A DNA stretch of 64,000 nt from an uncultured Bacilli bacterium (GCA_944372115.1 CALVYH010000003.1:123264-187263); one strand, 5' to 3'; shown: positions 9,231 through 18,049, counted from the first letter of the stretch. A program made the numbers and translations. Notes: generated from the letters alone by a model not told the origin.

Positions 9231-9247
9231 AAAAAGGATAAATAAAT

Positions 9248-9571
9248 ATGATTAAAAAAGAAACTATTGAAAGAATAAAAAAATTTAGTGATGATCGTAA
9301 TTTTGATCAATTTCATTCCCCTGCTAATTTAGCAAAATCAATATCAATTGAAGCTAACGAATTATTAGAATGTTTTCAATGGGATGAAACTAATTTTAAT
9401 ATTGATGACGTTAAAGATGAATTAGCTGATGTAAGTGTTTATATAATTGATTTAGTACTTAAACTCAATTTAGATTTAGATGAAATTATTAATAATAAAA
9501 TGAAGAAAAATGAAGAAAAATATCCTATAGAAAAAAGTTATGGAAAAGCAACTAAATACGATAAATTATAA
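9248..9571 (+). CDS. MazG-like nucleotide pyrophosphohydrolase
   Basis: This 107-residue all-helical protein belongs to the MazG / dCTP-pyrophosphatase group, which splits NTPs or dNTPs into the monophosphate and pyrophosphate to clean the nucleotide pool. The metal-binding EANELLE (ExxE-type) motif is at about residues 35-41 and KDELADV supplies the second acidic pair. It has one domain, unlike the two-domain MazG of Escherichia coli. It follows the DUF234-type ATPase by 17 nt with an AAGGA site, so the two are likely one operon. Confidence 0.82.
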   Translation: MIKKETIERIKKFSDDRNFDQFHSPANLAKSISIEANELLECFQWDETNFNIDDVKDELADVSVYIIDLVLKLNLDLDEIINNKMKKNEEKYPIEKSYGKATKYDKL

Positions 9572-9703
9572 AATTGCTTGTCAAAAATTTGTTTTAGTCT
9601 TAACATTATTAATAATTCATAAGCAATATAGTTCGCTCTATTATTTTATTAATTAAATTAATATTTTTATTTCACTATATTGCATATAATATTTTTCTCC
9701 TTT

Positions 9704-9740
9704 AGTCGAATGATTGATTTAATCATTCGACTTTATTTTT
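9704..9740 (+). terminator. Terminator upstream of the flavoprotein/AcnX operon
   Basis: A perfect 12-bp stem AGTCGAATGATT / AATCATTCGACT (9704-9715 with 9721-9732), 5-nt loop, then TTATTTTT. It sits 130 nt after the MazG-like gene, so that transcript has a long 3' end or a separate short RNA ends here. Confidence 0.75.
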
Positions 9741-9805
9741 GCTTGAATAATTAACAAATATAAATATTTAATTAGATTCTTAATTATTCTTTTTAACTTT
9801 TATTT

Positions 9806-9811
9806 TATAAT
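9806..9811 (+). promoter_or_regulatory. -10 box of the flavoprotein/AcnX operon
   Basis: TATAAT, 40 nt before the start codon. No good -35 is visible at 16-18 nt. A GGGAGAAAAAGGA ribosome site follows at 9836-9848. Confidence 0.45.
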
Positions 9812-9850
9812 ATTAATAAATTCATAAACTTATTAGGGAGAAAAAGGATA

Positions 9851-11908
9851 ATGAAAAAAGAATATGAAACTTTATTTACACCTTGGAATATTGGGAATGT
9901 AACTATTAAAAATAGAATAGTTTTATGTCCAATGGGTGGAACATCTCTTTTTGGTTGGATGGAAAGAAACCATTTTGATAAAGAAGCTGCCGATTTCTTT
10001 TTAACTAGAGCTAAAAATAATGTTGGATTAATTATTCCAGGTATCGCTCCTTTAAAAGATACTATTTTAAATCGTTGGCTTTATAAAAATAAAAAGATGT
10101 TTGATGAATTAAAGGTTTATATGGAAGAATTCCATAAAACTGGTGCTAAATTATTCGTTCAACTTACTGCTGGGTTTGGTAGAAGTTTTGCAATTACCGA
10201 ACCTTTAAAAGTTTTAACTAAAAATAAAGTCTTAGGATTTTTAGCTAAACCAATTATTGATGCATCTTATTTATGTGCTTCTCCTAGCGAACTTCCTTCA
10301 CGTTGGGATCCATCGATTAAATGTAGAGCATTGACAGTTAAAGAAATTAAAGAAATTATTGAAGCTTATGCATTAACTTCCAAAATGCTTAAAGATGCTG
10401 GTGTAGATGGAGTTGAAGTTCACGCAGTTCATGAAGGATATTTATTAGATCAATTTACCTTAAAATATACTAATCAAAGAAGTGATGATTATGGTGGAAG
10501 CTTTGTTAATAGATATCGCTTCCCTGTAGAAGTAGTTCATGCAATTAAAGATAAATGTGGAAAGGACTTCCCTGTATCTTTAAGATATTCTGTTATTTCT
10601 AAAACAAAAGGCTTTGATCATGGCGCACTTCCTGAAGAAGGTAGTAACTATACTGAAGTAGGAAGAGATTTAGAAGAATCTTTATTAGCTGCAAAATATC
10701 TTCAAGACGCTGGATATGATATGTTAAATTGCGATAATGGTACATATGATGCTTGGTATTGGGCTCATCCACCAGTTTATATGCCTAACAATTGTAATTT
10801 AAATGATGTTGCTGAACTAAAAAAAGCAGTTACTATTCCTTTAGTTTGTGCAGGCAAAATGACTTTAGACGTTGCTAGCGAAGCTATCAAAGAAGGAAAA
10901 ATTGATGCAATGGGTGTTGCAAGACAATTTTTAACCGATCCAGCTTGGGTAACTAAAGTTATGGAAGATCGAATAGAAGATATTATGCCATGTATTCATT
11001 GTCATAATGGCTGCTTTAACATGGCTCATTATAAAGGAGTTGCAAATGATCAAGCATTTAGCGATGTTCAACATATGTCTAGATGTGCTTTAAATCCTGA
11101 AACAATGAATAGTGCTTATCGTATTGAAAAAGCAAAAACCCCAAAAACAATTGCTGTTATTGGTGGAGGGATTGGTGGAATGGAAGCTGCGAGAGTTGCT
11201 ACTTTAAGAGGCCATAAAGTTACAATTTATGAAAAAAGTGACCATTTAGGTGGCGTTTTCTGTGAAGCTTCTAATTTCGACTTTAAGGATAGCGATAAAA
11301 AACTTATTAGTTGGTATATTAGACAAATGGATCAACTACAAGTTAGTGTTAAGTTAAATACAACAATTAAAAATATAGAAGAATTAAAAGAAGATGAAAT
11401 TATTGTAGCAAATGGCGCTAAAGCCAGAAAATTAAATATTAAGGGCGCTGAGAAATGTATTGATGCTTTATCTTATTTAGATAATAAAGAGCAAGTTGGA
11501 GATAAAGTTGTAATTATTGGCGGTGGTTTAACCGGATGCGAAATTGCTTACGACTTAATTTTAAAAGGAAAAACAGTTTCAATTGTTGAAGTTAAACAAG
11601 ATTTAATGGCTGTAAGAGGTTTGTGTTTAGCTAATTCTTCTTATTTAAGAGATTTCTTTAAACTTCATAAAACCGATGTTCATTTAGATACTAATGTCAG
11701 GGAAATTACAGATAAAGCAGTAGTTTGTGTTGATATTTATGGAAATGAAGTTGCATTAGATTATGATACAGTTATTTGTTCAATTGGTTATAATCCTGCT
11801 CCACTTGCAAAAAAATCATCTCATGTTCACCTTGTTGGAGACGCAAAAGAAGTTGGAAATTTAAGAAATGTTATTTGGGGTGCTTATAAAGTAGCAATGG
11901 ATTTATAA
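9851..11908 (+). CDS. Old-yellow-enzyme family NADH:flavin oxidoreductase (2,4-dienoyl-CoA reductase / BaiCD type)
   Basis: This 685-residue flavoprotein has an N-terminal FMN TIM barrel (about 1-370, opening LFTPWNIGNVTIKNRIV) and a 4Fe-4S ligand set CIHCHNGC with a further Cys in the MSRCALNP motif (about 390-420). Two Rossmann motifs for FAD and NAD(P) follow: AVIGGGIGGMEAA and VVIIGGGLTGCEIA. This matches FadH, BaiCD and clostridial enoate reductases, which reduce C=C bonds conjugated to a carbonyl. It heads a three-gene operon with the two AcnX dehydratase subunits (10- and 13-nt gaps), so it may reduce an unsaturated acid or enamine made by that dehydratase. This is inference; the substrate is unknown. 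Confidence 0.85.
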   Translation: MKKEYETLFTPWNIGNVTIKNRIVLCPMGGTSLFGWMERNHFDKEAADFFLTRAKNNVGLIIPGIAPLKDTILNRWLYKNKKMFDELKVYMEEFHKTGAKLFVQLTAGFGRSFAITEPLKVLTKNKVLGFLAKPIIDASYLCASPSELPSRWDPSIKCRALTVKEIKEIIEAYALTSKMLKDAGVDGVEVHAVHEGYLLDQFTLKYTNQRSDDYGGSFVNRYRFPVEVVHAIKDKCGKDFPVSLRYSVISKTKGFDHGALPEEGSNYTEVGRDLEESLLAAKYLQDAGYDMLNCDNGTYDAWYWAHPPVYMPNNCNLNDVAELKKAVTIPLVCAGKMTLDVASEAIKEGKIDAMGVARQFLTDPAWVTKVMEDRIEDIMPCIHCHNGCFNMAHYKGVANDQAFSDVQHMSRCALNPETMNSAYRIEKAKTPKTIAVIGGGIGGMEAARVATLRGHKVTIYEKSDHLGGVFCEASNFDFKDSDKKLISWYIRQMDQLQVSVKLNTTIKNIEELKEDEIIVANGAKARKLNIKGAEKCIDALSYLDNKEQVGDKVVIIGGGLTGCEIAYDLILKGKTVSIVEVKQDLMAVRGLCLANSSYLRDFFKLHKTDVHLDTNVREITDKAVVCVDIYGNEVALDYDTVICSIGYNPAPLAKKSSHVHLVGDAKEVGNLRNVIWGAYKVAMDL

Positions 11909-11918
11909 GGAGTAATTT

Positions 11919-13208
11919 ATGATTGATTACAAAATGGAGTTAACTCAAGAACAAATTGATATTTTAGAAGGCAAAAAGGGTGACACCTTAAGAAAAATGA
12001 TGGAAACACTCGTTCTTTTTGGTGATATTTTTGGTGCAAAAAGAATGGTTCCGGTAACCCATAAAGAAGGACACCTTGTTACTTCTTTTGGAATTCCTTT
12101 ATTAAGACCATTATTTAAAACTATGGAAGAAATTAATAAAGAAGGATTAAAAGCTGAAGGAGGTTTTACCTGTGATCCAGCACCTTTAGATTATGAAAAT
12201 GTTAAATGTAATCTTTTAGAAAAGGTAGTTTTTAATAAAATTTTATATGGAAAACAAGAAGAATACACTGAACAAATGTTAAAAGCTGGTTTAGTTGATA
12301 AGGATTCTTTTTCTTGCACATGTTATTTAGAAGAATGCGGTAATAGACCTAAAAAAGGTGATATTTTATCTTGGGCCGAATCAAGCGCGGTTGTTTTTGC
12401 AAATTCTGTTTTAGGTGCAAGATGTAATAGAAATTCGGGAATGCTTGATTTATTTGGTTCAATTATTGGATATGTTCCAGAGTTTGGTTTATTACTTGAT
12501 GAAAATAGGAGAGCAACTTGGATTGTTGAAGTTAAAACAAGTAAAGTCCCTGAAGCACAAATCTTAGGTTCAGCAATCGGAATGAAAGTAATGGAAGAAG
12601 TTCCTTATATTAAGGGTCTTGATAGATTTATTGGAAGCGAACTTGATCATGAAAATGAAGCTTATTTAAAAGATATGGGTGCAGCAAGCGCTTCAAATGG
12701 GGCAGTTGGCTTATTTCATGTAGAAAATTTGACACCTGAAGCTAAAGAAAGTGGTGAAAATTTAATTTCCCCTAATGCTAAAAAATATATTATCGACGAT
12801 ACCGAATTAGATAGAGTTTATAAATCATATCCAAATATGTGGAAAAAGAAAGATGCTAATCCAGAGATTACGTTTATTGGATGCCCACATTTAACTTATT
12901 ATCAATTAAAGTCTTGGTGTGAAAATATTGTTAAATCATTAAAAGATCGCTCTAAAAATAAAGTAAATGGGCAAGTAATTTTAACTAGCGCTCCAAAAGT
13001 AAAAGCTAAATTTATTAAAGAAAATGAATTTTTATATAAAGAAGCTTATGATTATGGAGTTAGACTTTCTTCAATCTGTCCTTTGATGTATACAAATAAT
13101 CCACTTGTTCATGGCAAAGCAATTTTAACTAATTCTAATAAATTAAGAACTTATTCAATGGCTCGTTATTTTAAAGATGATGAGATTTTAGAATTAATTA
13201 CTAAATAG
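11919..13208 (+). CDS. Aconitase X catalytic (large) subunit, DUF521 family
   Basis: This 429-residue protein shows the AcnX large-subunit pattern: MELTQEQIDILEGKKGD at the start, then ETLVLFGDIFGAKRMVPVTH. Further on are a Cys-rich FSCTCYLEECGN segment, WAESSAVVFANSVLGARCNRN and a C-terminal ICPLMYTN followed by ILTNSNKLRTYS. AcnX enzymes are iron-sulfur dehydratases. The known activities are cis-3-hydroxy-L-proline dehydratase in bacteria and mevalonate-5-phosphate dehydratase in archaea. The swivelling domain is a separate gene 13 nt downstream, whereas many bacterial AcnX have it fused. The flavin reductase upstream is not part of either known pathway. Confidence 0.85.
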   Translation: MIDYKMELTQEQIDILEGKKGDTLRKMMETLVLFGDIFGAKRMVPVTHKEGHLVTSFGIPLLRPLFKTMEEINKEGLKAEGGFTCDPAPLDYENVKCNLLEKVVFNKILYGKQEEYTEQMLKAGLVDKDSFSCTCYLEECGNRPKKGDILSWAESSAVVFANSVLGARCNRNSGMLDLFGSIIGYVPEFGLLLDENRRATWIVEVKTSKVPEAQILGSAIGMKVMEEVPYIKGLDRFIGSELDHENEAYLKDMGAASASNGAVGLFHVENLTPEAKESGENLISPNAKKYIIDDTELDRVYKSYPNMWKKKDANPEITFIGCPHLTYYQLKSWCENIVKSLKDRSKNKVNGQVILTSAPKVKAKFIKENEFLYKEAYDYGVRLSSICPLMYTNNPLVHGKAILTNSNKLRTYSMARYFKDDEILELITK

Positions 13209-13221
13209 GAGGAAGAAAGAC

Positions 13222-13662
13222 ATGAAAACATTTAAAGGAAGAGTTATTGCTAAGGGTAATTTTACTGGTGAAGCTGCCGTTTCTCATCAAGGATTCAATA
13301 CACTTGCTTCTTTCCAAAAATCAGCATTAATGAAAAAGAAAAAAGTTATTGTTAGTGACCAAAATAATAAAGATTTGTATGGCGTTGACATTACTAATAA
13401 AATTTTGTGTTTACCTATTACAATTGGTTCAACTACTGGAGGATTAGTTATTCAAACAGTTTGTGATATGGGTATCAATCCCGCTGCATTCCTTTTTAGT
13501 GAAGAAATCGATTCATTAGCAGCTAGTGGAATTGTTTTAGCAAAGGTTTGGCAAAATTCACCTATTATTTGTATAGATAAATTGGGAATAGAATTTTTGG
13601 ATACTGTTAAAACAGGTGATAAATTAGAAATAAAAGAAGATGGCGCTGTAACCATTTTATAA
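13222..13662 (+). CDS. Aconitase X swivelling (small) subunit, DUF126 family
   Basis: This 146-residue beta-alpha protein is the small subunit that closes over the AcnX active site. The signature is LPITIGSTTGGLVIQ, followed by INPAAFLFSEEIDSLAASGIVLAK, matching the family's LP-x-GRGS-STGS and A-x-EADPI-ALGAIVA motifs. Where the family has the Ser of the RGSS loop this one reads TIGSTTG, so the catalytic Ser-Ser pair is partly changed. A GGAGGAAGAAAG ribosome site fixes the start. It is the last gene of the operon; a bidirectional terminator lies about 150 nt on. Confidence 0.83.
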   Translation: MKTFKGRVIAKGNFTGEAAVSHQGFNTLASFQKSALMKKKKVIVSDQNNKDLYGVDITNKILCLPITIGSTTGGLVIQTVCDMGINPAAFLFSEEIDSLAASGIVLAKVWQNSPIICIDKLGIEFLDTVKTGDKLEIKEDGAVTIL

Positions 13663-13700
13663 ATAAGTTATTTTTTTAAAAAATTGCCTATAATAAGAGA

Positions 13701-13809
13701 ATAAGTTTAATTATTCCCCCCCACAACCTACGTCGACGTTTACTAGACAAGAATGCTTCTAAACAATAAAAATATTCACTTTTTGAGTAAATTTTATAAA
13801 AATGTAATA
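13701..13809 (+). other. C-run and GC palindrome in intergenic DNA; possible short transcript
   Basis: A TATAAT at 13689-13694 is followed by a seven-C run (13716-13722) and a perfect 10-bp palindrome ACGTCGACGT (13730-13739), both very unusual in this A/T-rich DNA. No open frame is present. With the terminator at 13810-13848 this could be a short RNA of about 145 nt or the 3' end of the AcnX mRNA. Confidence 0.3.
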
Positions 13810-13848
13810 AAAAAGAGCCATTGTTTCAAAACTTGGCTCTTTTTATCT
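13810..13848. terminator. Bidirectional terminator between AcnX operon and acetyltransferase gene
   Basis: An 11-bp stem AAAAAGAGCCA / TGGCTCTTTTT (13810-13820 with 13834-13844) and 13-nt loop, with T-runs on both strands. It serves the two convergent units. Confidence 0.85.
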
Positions 13849-13854
13849 ACTTTT

Positions 13855-14514
13855 TTATAAATCTAAATATTTATCTAAATTATTTAACATTTCATTTAAT
13901 TTAATGAATGCTGCACTTAATGGATAGCCATCAATAAAACAATGCGAAACGGTGATGTTAAGTGTTAAATAATAATGATTATCATTTTTATCTAAATAAT
14001 ATTTATCCCACAAAACACGAGGAACACTACTTGAAGTATAATTTTTCGAAGGAGTTGGATGATTCATCCCTAAAATAGAAACTGTAGGAACACAGGTCAT
14101 ATAATAAACGGCATAATCTTCATCATTATAAACTAAATCAATATCAGTTTTATTTTTAATTAAATCAATATTTTTTCTTGTTTCTTTATAAAATACTTTA
14201 AATGAATCTCTTAAATCGTTACGTGTATTATAATAAACACCATTATTACCAATTACAGTATAGGTTGGATTAATAGTTTCAAAATAAACTATTTCATTAT
14301 TTATTTCACGTAGGTGAAATTCATAAATATTATTCATTGCAAGTGTAGTTAAATATAAAAATGGTATAAAAAATGAAATTTTTTTCTCATTTTTATATTT
14401 AACTAAATTAGTAACATCAATTTTAACATTAAAACCATATGTTGGATCATCAAAAGTTTTAAAATAATTATATTGGTTTATTTTTTTAAATGTCTTTTTA
14501 TCTATAATCTTCAT
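13855..14514 (-). CDS. Chloramphenicol acetyltransferase-like protein
   Basis: This 219-residue protein has CAT length and order: an N-terminal YNYFKTF segment, MTCVPTVSILGMNHP (family YVT-x-P-x-VSFT), P-x-VLWDKYY and the active-site region near residue 190. That region reads VSHCFIDGYP where CAT enzymes read x-HHA-x-x-DG-x-H. The catalytic second His and the DG are kept, but the first His is Ser and the last His is Pro. An acyl-CoA transferase is likely; true chloramphenicol acetylation is doubtful. It is divergent from the GH3 gene (90 nt) and convergent with the AcnX operon. Confidence 0.75.
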   Translation of the reverse strand: MKIIDKKTFKKINQYNYFKTFDDPTYGFNVKIDVTNLVKYKNEKKISFFIPFLYLTTLAMNNIYEFHLREINNEIVYFETINPTYTVIGNNGVYYNTRNDLRDSFKVFYKETRKNIDLIKNKTDIDLVYNDEDYAVYYMTCVPTVSILGMNHPTPSKNYTSSSVPRVLWDKYYLDKNDNHYYLTLNITVSHCFIDGYPLSAAFIKLNEMLNNLDKYLDL

Positions 14515-14565
14515 AAGTAAAATCCCTTAAAATTATATAAAAGAAATAATTAATAATAAATATTT

Positions 14566-14574
14566 TGATATAAT
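14566..14574 (+). promoter_or_regulatory. Extended -10 promoter of the GH3 glycosidase gene
   Basis: TGATATAAT (14566-14574) is a TG-n-TATAAT extended -10 with no clear -35. The start near 14581 leaves a 24-nt leader with a GAGGT ribosome site. Confidence 0.55.
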
Positions 14575-14604
14575 AAAAACGTATTAATGAGGTAAAAATA
14601 ATTT

Positions 14605-17010
14605 ATGGATATTAAAGAAGAAATTAAAAATTTAAGTATTGAAGAAAAAATAGCTTTTTTAAGAGGAAAAGATTCTTGGACAACTATTCCTTTAGAAAAA
14701 ATAAACTTAAAAAGTATTCGAATGAGTGATGGACCTCATGGTTTAAGAAAAGAAAGTGGAAATAATGAAAAAGGAATATTTTCTTCTTATAGTGCAGTTT
14801 GTTTTCCTACTGCTTCTTTATCAGCATGTTCGTTTGATAAAAATCTTTTATATGAAATTGGAAGAAGAATTGGAAAAGAAGCTAGAAATCAAAATATCCA
14901 AATTGTTTTAGGACCTGCAATTAATATAAAAAGAAATCCATTATGTGGAAGAAATTTTGAATATTTTAGTGAGGATCCTTATTTAACAGGTGAACTTGCT
15001 ATTTCCTATATTAAAGGAATTGAATCTAATAATGTTGGAGCATGTGTTAAACATTTTGCAGTAAATAGTGAAGAAAAAGATCGAGCAAGAATTAATGAAG
15101 TAGTAGATTTAAGAGCACTCCATGAAATATATTTAGAAGCATTTAAAAAATGTATTATTGAAGCAGAGCCTGCTTCAATAATGCCTTCTTATAATTTAAT
15201 AAATGGTACATATGCTTGTGAAAATAAATATCTTTTAAATGATTTATTAAGAAATGAATGGGGATTTAAAGGAATAAGTATTTCTGATTGGGGAGCAATT
15301 AATGATGCGACTTTATCTATTAAAAATGGTCTTGATTTAGAAATGCCTAATTCAAATAATGTTAATTATTTTAAAGTTTTAGAAGATTATAGAAAAGGGA
15401 ATATAACTGAAGAAGAGATAAATAAAGCAGTTGAAAGGTGTATTTCTTTATATCGAATTGTTGAAAATAATGAGAATGAAGTCTCTGATTATGCTGCTGA
15501 TCATGAATTTAGTGTTAAAGCTGCTGAAGAATCTATAGTTTTACTTAAAAACGATGGAAAATTATTACCTCTTCATGATAATGATACAATTCTTTTTGTT
15601 GGTGAATTTATTAACCGTGTTAGATATCAAGGTTTAGGTTCTTCCAAAGTTAATCCTTATAGATTACCAGGGTTTATTAAAGAATTAGAAAAATTTTCAA
15701 CTCATTATCAATATGCTAGAGGATATGATTCTTTATCGCTTCAAAATAGTAAACCTTTAATAAAAGAAGCAGTTGATTTAGCAAAAAATAAAAATAAAAT
15801 TGTTATTTTCTTAGGTTTACCTAATGAAATAGAAAGTGAAGGATATGATAGAAAAGATGCTTCTTTACCACTTCCTCAAATTGAACTTGTTAATGAGATT
15901 AGTAAAGTAAATCCAAATATTATTGTAATTTTAGAAAATGGGTCAGTTGTTGAACTACCATTTATCGATAATATTCGAGGTTTAGTTGAATGTTATTATG
16001 GAGGAGAAGGAATTAACGAAGCTTTACTTAATATTTTATATGGAAAAGTTAATCCTAGTGGAAGATTAGCCGAAACATTCTTTAAAAAATTATCTTCTTC
16101 ACTAATGAGTAATTATTTAACTAATAATCGATATGATAATCCACATAAAGAATCGATTTTTGTTGGCTATAGATATTATACTTCTCATAGTGATGAAGTA
16201 TTATTCCCATTTGGTCATGGTCTTTCTTATTCAAATATTACTTATTCAAACTTTAATATTGATAAAGAAATGGTTAATGAAAATGAAGAAATTAAAGTTT
16301 CTTTTGATTTAGTTAATAATTCTTCAATTGATGCTAAAGAAGTAGTCCAACTTTACATTGGAAAACCAAACGATGTAGTTTTTAATGCTAAAAGAGAATT
16401 AAAAAAGTTTGATAAAGTATTAGTTAAAGCAAATTCTTCGACTCATGTTGAACTTACTTTACCTTATTCTTCTTTTGCTTATTATGATATAAATGTTAAA
16501 AAATATATTGTTCAAGATGGAATTTATAATGTTGAAATTGCTAAAAATTCACTTGATGTTATCGAAAAATTTAGAGTTAAAGTAAATGGAGTAAGAATGG
16601 ATTATAGCGATTCTCCATATTATTTAAAAACTCAAAAATATTTTAAATGTGATGTTAAAGATATTTCAGATAATGAATTTTTAGAATTAGATAAATCTTT
16701 AGTTTTAAGAAAAATAGATAAAGAAAATATTATTCACGATATAAATTCTTCACTAGATTTAGCAATTTATTATGGATCAAAAGGTGCTAAATTATTAAAA
16801 AATATCTTAATGTTTGCTAAAACTATCAGGGAAGATGATTTTGTTAAACAAATGGTTTTTGATTCTCCAATTAGACAAATGGTATATTTTTCTAATGGTT
16901 TAGTTAATAAAGATAATGTCCCTTTACTTATTGATATATTAAACGATAAAAACTATATCCAAAATACATTTAAATTCTTAATGAGTTTGACTAAAAAGAA
17001 TAAGAAATAG
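14605..17010 (+). CDS. Glycoside hydrolase family 3, beta-glucosidase type, cytoplasmic
   Basis: This 801-residue enzyme has no signal peptide, so it should act on imported di- or oligosaccharides. The family layout is visible: N-terminal barrel with RMSDGPHGLR and CVKHFAVNSEE, the nucleophile Asp228 in SISDWGAIND, then the second alpha/beta domain with VVILENGSVVELP and YYGGEG. A fibronectin III-like domain follows, with VSFDLVNNS and VVQLYIGKP. About 130 residues of helical, Lys-rich tail follow the FnIII-like domain; this is longer than usual and unexplained. The gene stands alone between the CAT-like gene and the DMT transporter. Exact sugar specificity cannot be read. Confidence 0.9.
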   Translation: MDIKEEIKNLSIEEKIAFLRGKDSWTTIPLEKINLKSIRMSDGPHGLRKESGNNEKGIFSSYSAVCFPTASLSACSFDKNLLYEIGRRIGKEARNQNIQIVLGPAINIKRNPLCGRNFEYFSEDPYLTGELAISYIKGIESNNVGACVKHFAVNSEEKDRARINEVVDLRALHEIYLEAFKKCIIEAEPASIMPSYNLINGTYACENKYLLNDLLRNEWGFKGISISDWGAINDATLSIKNGLDLEMPNSNNVNYFKVLEDYRKGNITEEEINKAVERCISLYRIVENNENEVSDYAADHEFSVKAAEESIVLLKNDGKLLPLHDNDTILFVGEFINRVRYQGLGSSKVNPYRLPGFIKELEKFSTHYQYARGYDSLSLQNSKPLIKEAVDLAKNKNKIVIFLGLPNEIESEGYDRKDASLPLPQIELVNEISKVNPNIIVILENGSVVELPFIDNIRGLVECYYGGEGINEALLNILYGKVNPSGRLAETFFKKLSSSLMSNYLTNNRYDNPHKESIFVGYRYYTSHSDEVLFPFGHGLSYSNITYSNFNIDKEMVNENEEIKVSFDLVNNSSIDAKEVVQLYIGKPNDVVFNAKRELKKFDKVLVKANSSTHVELTLPYSSFAYYDINVKKYIVQDGIYNVEIAKNSLDVIEKFRVKVNGVRMDYSDSPYYLKTQKYFKCDVKDISDNEFLELDKSLVLRKIDKENIIHDINSSLDLAIYYGSKGAKLLKNILMFAKTIREDDFVKQMVFDSPIRQMVYFSNGLVNKDNVPLLIDILNDKNYIQNTFKFLMSLTKKNKK

Positions 17011-17040
17011 TTATTTGCTTAAAGCAATAAAATATCAATC

Positions 17041-17069
17041 TTTAAATGAAAATATATTTATAATATAAT
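17041..17069 (+). promoter_or_regulatory. Promoter placing the start of transcription at the GTG of the DMT gene
   Basis: TTTAAA (17041-17046), 17 nt, then TATAAT (17064-17069). The GTG start codon lies 8 nt after the -10, so the mRNA is probably leaderless. Confidence 0.5.
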
Positions 17070-17077
17070 CTTTAATC

Positions 17078-18049
17078 GTGAAAAATAGTGCATTTAAAGG
17101 TAGTTTAGTTTTACTTCTTGTAGCCTTTTTATGGGGTGTAAGTTTTATATTTCAATCAATGGCATCTAAATATATGGATGCTTATACTATTTTATATCTT
17201 AGAAGTATAGTAGGTGCTTTAACTATACTTCCTTTTATGTTATTTTTCTTAAAAAAAGATAAGAAAAATAACATAAAATATAAAAAGAAAGATTTAATTA
17301 TTGCTCCTTTATTATGTGGAATAGCTCTATGTTTAGCTTCTCTTTTTCAACAGATGGGTTTAGAAACAGTAAGTGCTGGAAAAACTGGGTTTTTAACTTC
17401 TTTATATATAATATTAGTACCTATTTTTGGTTTGTTTTTGCATAAAAAATGCGGTTTAAATGTTTATATTTCTATATTGATTGCATTAATTGGTTTATTA
17501 CTTTTATCTTTTGATTTTAAAAGTGGATTTTCTTTTTCTAGTGGAGATTTACTTATTTTAGTAGGAACTTTATTTTTTGCGATTCAAATTTTACTCGTTG
17601 ATCATTATTCTTCTAAAATAAATGTTTATTATCTTTCTTTTGGCCAACTTATAGTTCAAGGAATAATTTCTTTTATTATTCGTCTAATATTAGGATTTGA
17701 TATTAATTCATTTATTAATATGATGAATTTAGAATCAATAATTGCAATTTTATTTATAGGAATCGTTTCTAGTGGAGTTGCTTATACTTTACAAATGGTT
17801 GGTCAAAAAATGGGCGTTAATCCAACAATTGCTAGTTTAATTCTTTCTTTAGAAAGTGTTTTTAGTGCAATAAGCGCAGTAATTATTTATCAATTCTATA
17901 AATTTAGTGATGTTAACCAAAATATGTCTATTGAAGAAATTTTTGGTTCGATAATCATGTTTATAGCAGTTATTTTTTCTCAGCTTCCTTCAAGTTGGTT
18001 TAAAATTAAAAAGAAAGAAAATAGTGAAGAAAATAAAAATCAAAATTAG
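17078..18049 (+). CDS. DMT-superfamily transporter (EamA family)
   Basis: This 323-residue integral membrane protein has about ten helices and the twofold EamA repeat. The first half opens GSLVLLLVAFLWGVSFIFQS with LRSIVGALTILPF. The second half opens at about residue 155 and contains GIVSSGVAYTLQMVGQK, the usual repeat motif. Such carriers export amino acids or other metabolites; the substrate is not readable. The start is a GTG with no ribosome site, 8 nt after a TATAAT. The C-terminus is a short Lys/Asn/Glu-rich tail. Confidence 0.85.
   Translation: MKNSAFKGSLVLLLVAFLWGVSFIFQSMASKYMDAYTILYLRSIVGALTILPFMLFFLKKDKKNNIKYKKKDLIIAPLLCGIALCLASLFQQMGLETVSAGKTGFLTSLYIILVPIFGLFLHKKCGLNVYISILIALIGLLLLSFDFKSGFSFSSGDLLILVGTLFFAIQILLVDHYSSKINVYYLSFGQLIVQGIISFIIRLILGFDINSFINMMNLESIIAILFIGIVSSGVAYTLQMVGQKMGVNPTIASLILSLESVFSAISAVIIYQFYKFSDVNQNMSIEEIFGSIIMFIAVIFSQLPSSWFKIKKKENSEENKNQN

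Larger units (their letters stand above)
9572..9850. other. 279-nt intergenic region with long-range inverted repeat, hairpin and promoter
   Basis: No open frame of note. It contains a 10-bp inverted repeat GCAATATAGT (9623-9632) / ACTATATTGC (9674-9683) enclosing 41 nt, a terminator-like hairpin at 9704-9740, and a -10 TATAAT at 9806-9811 for the flavoprotein operon. The repeat could close a structured RNA end of the upstream transcript. Confidence 0.5.
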
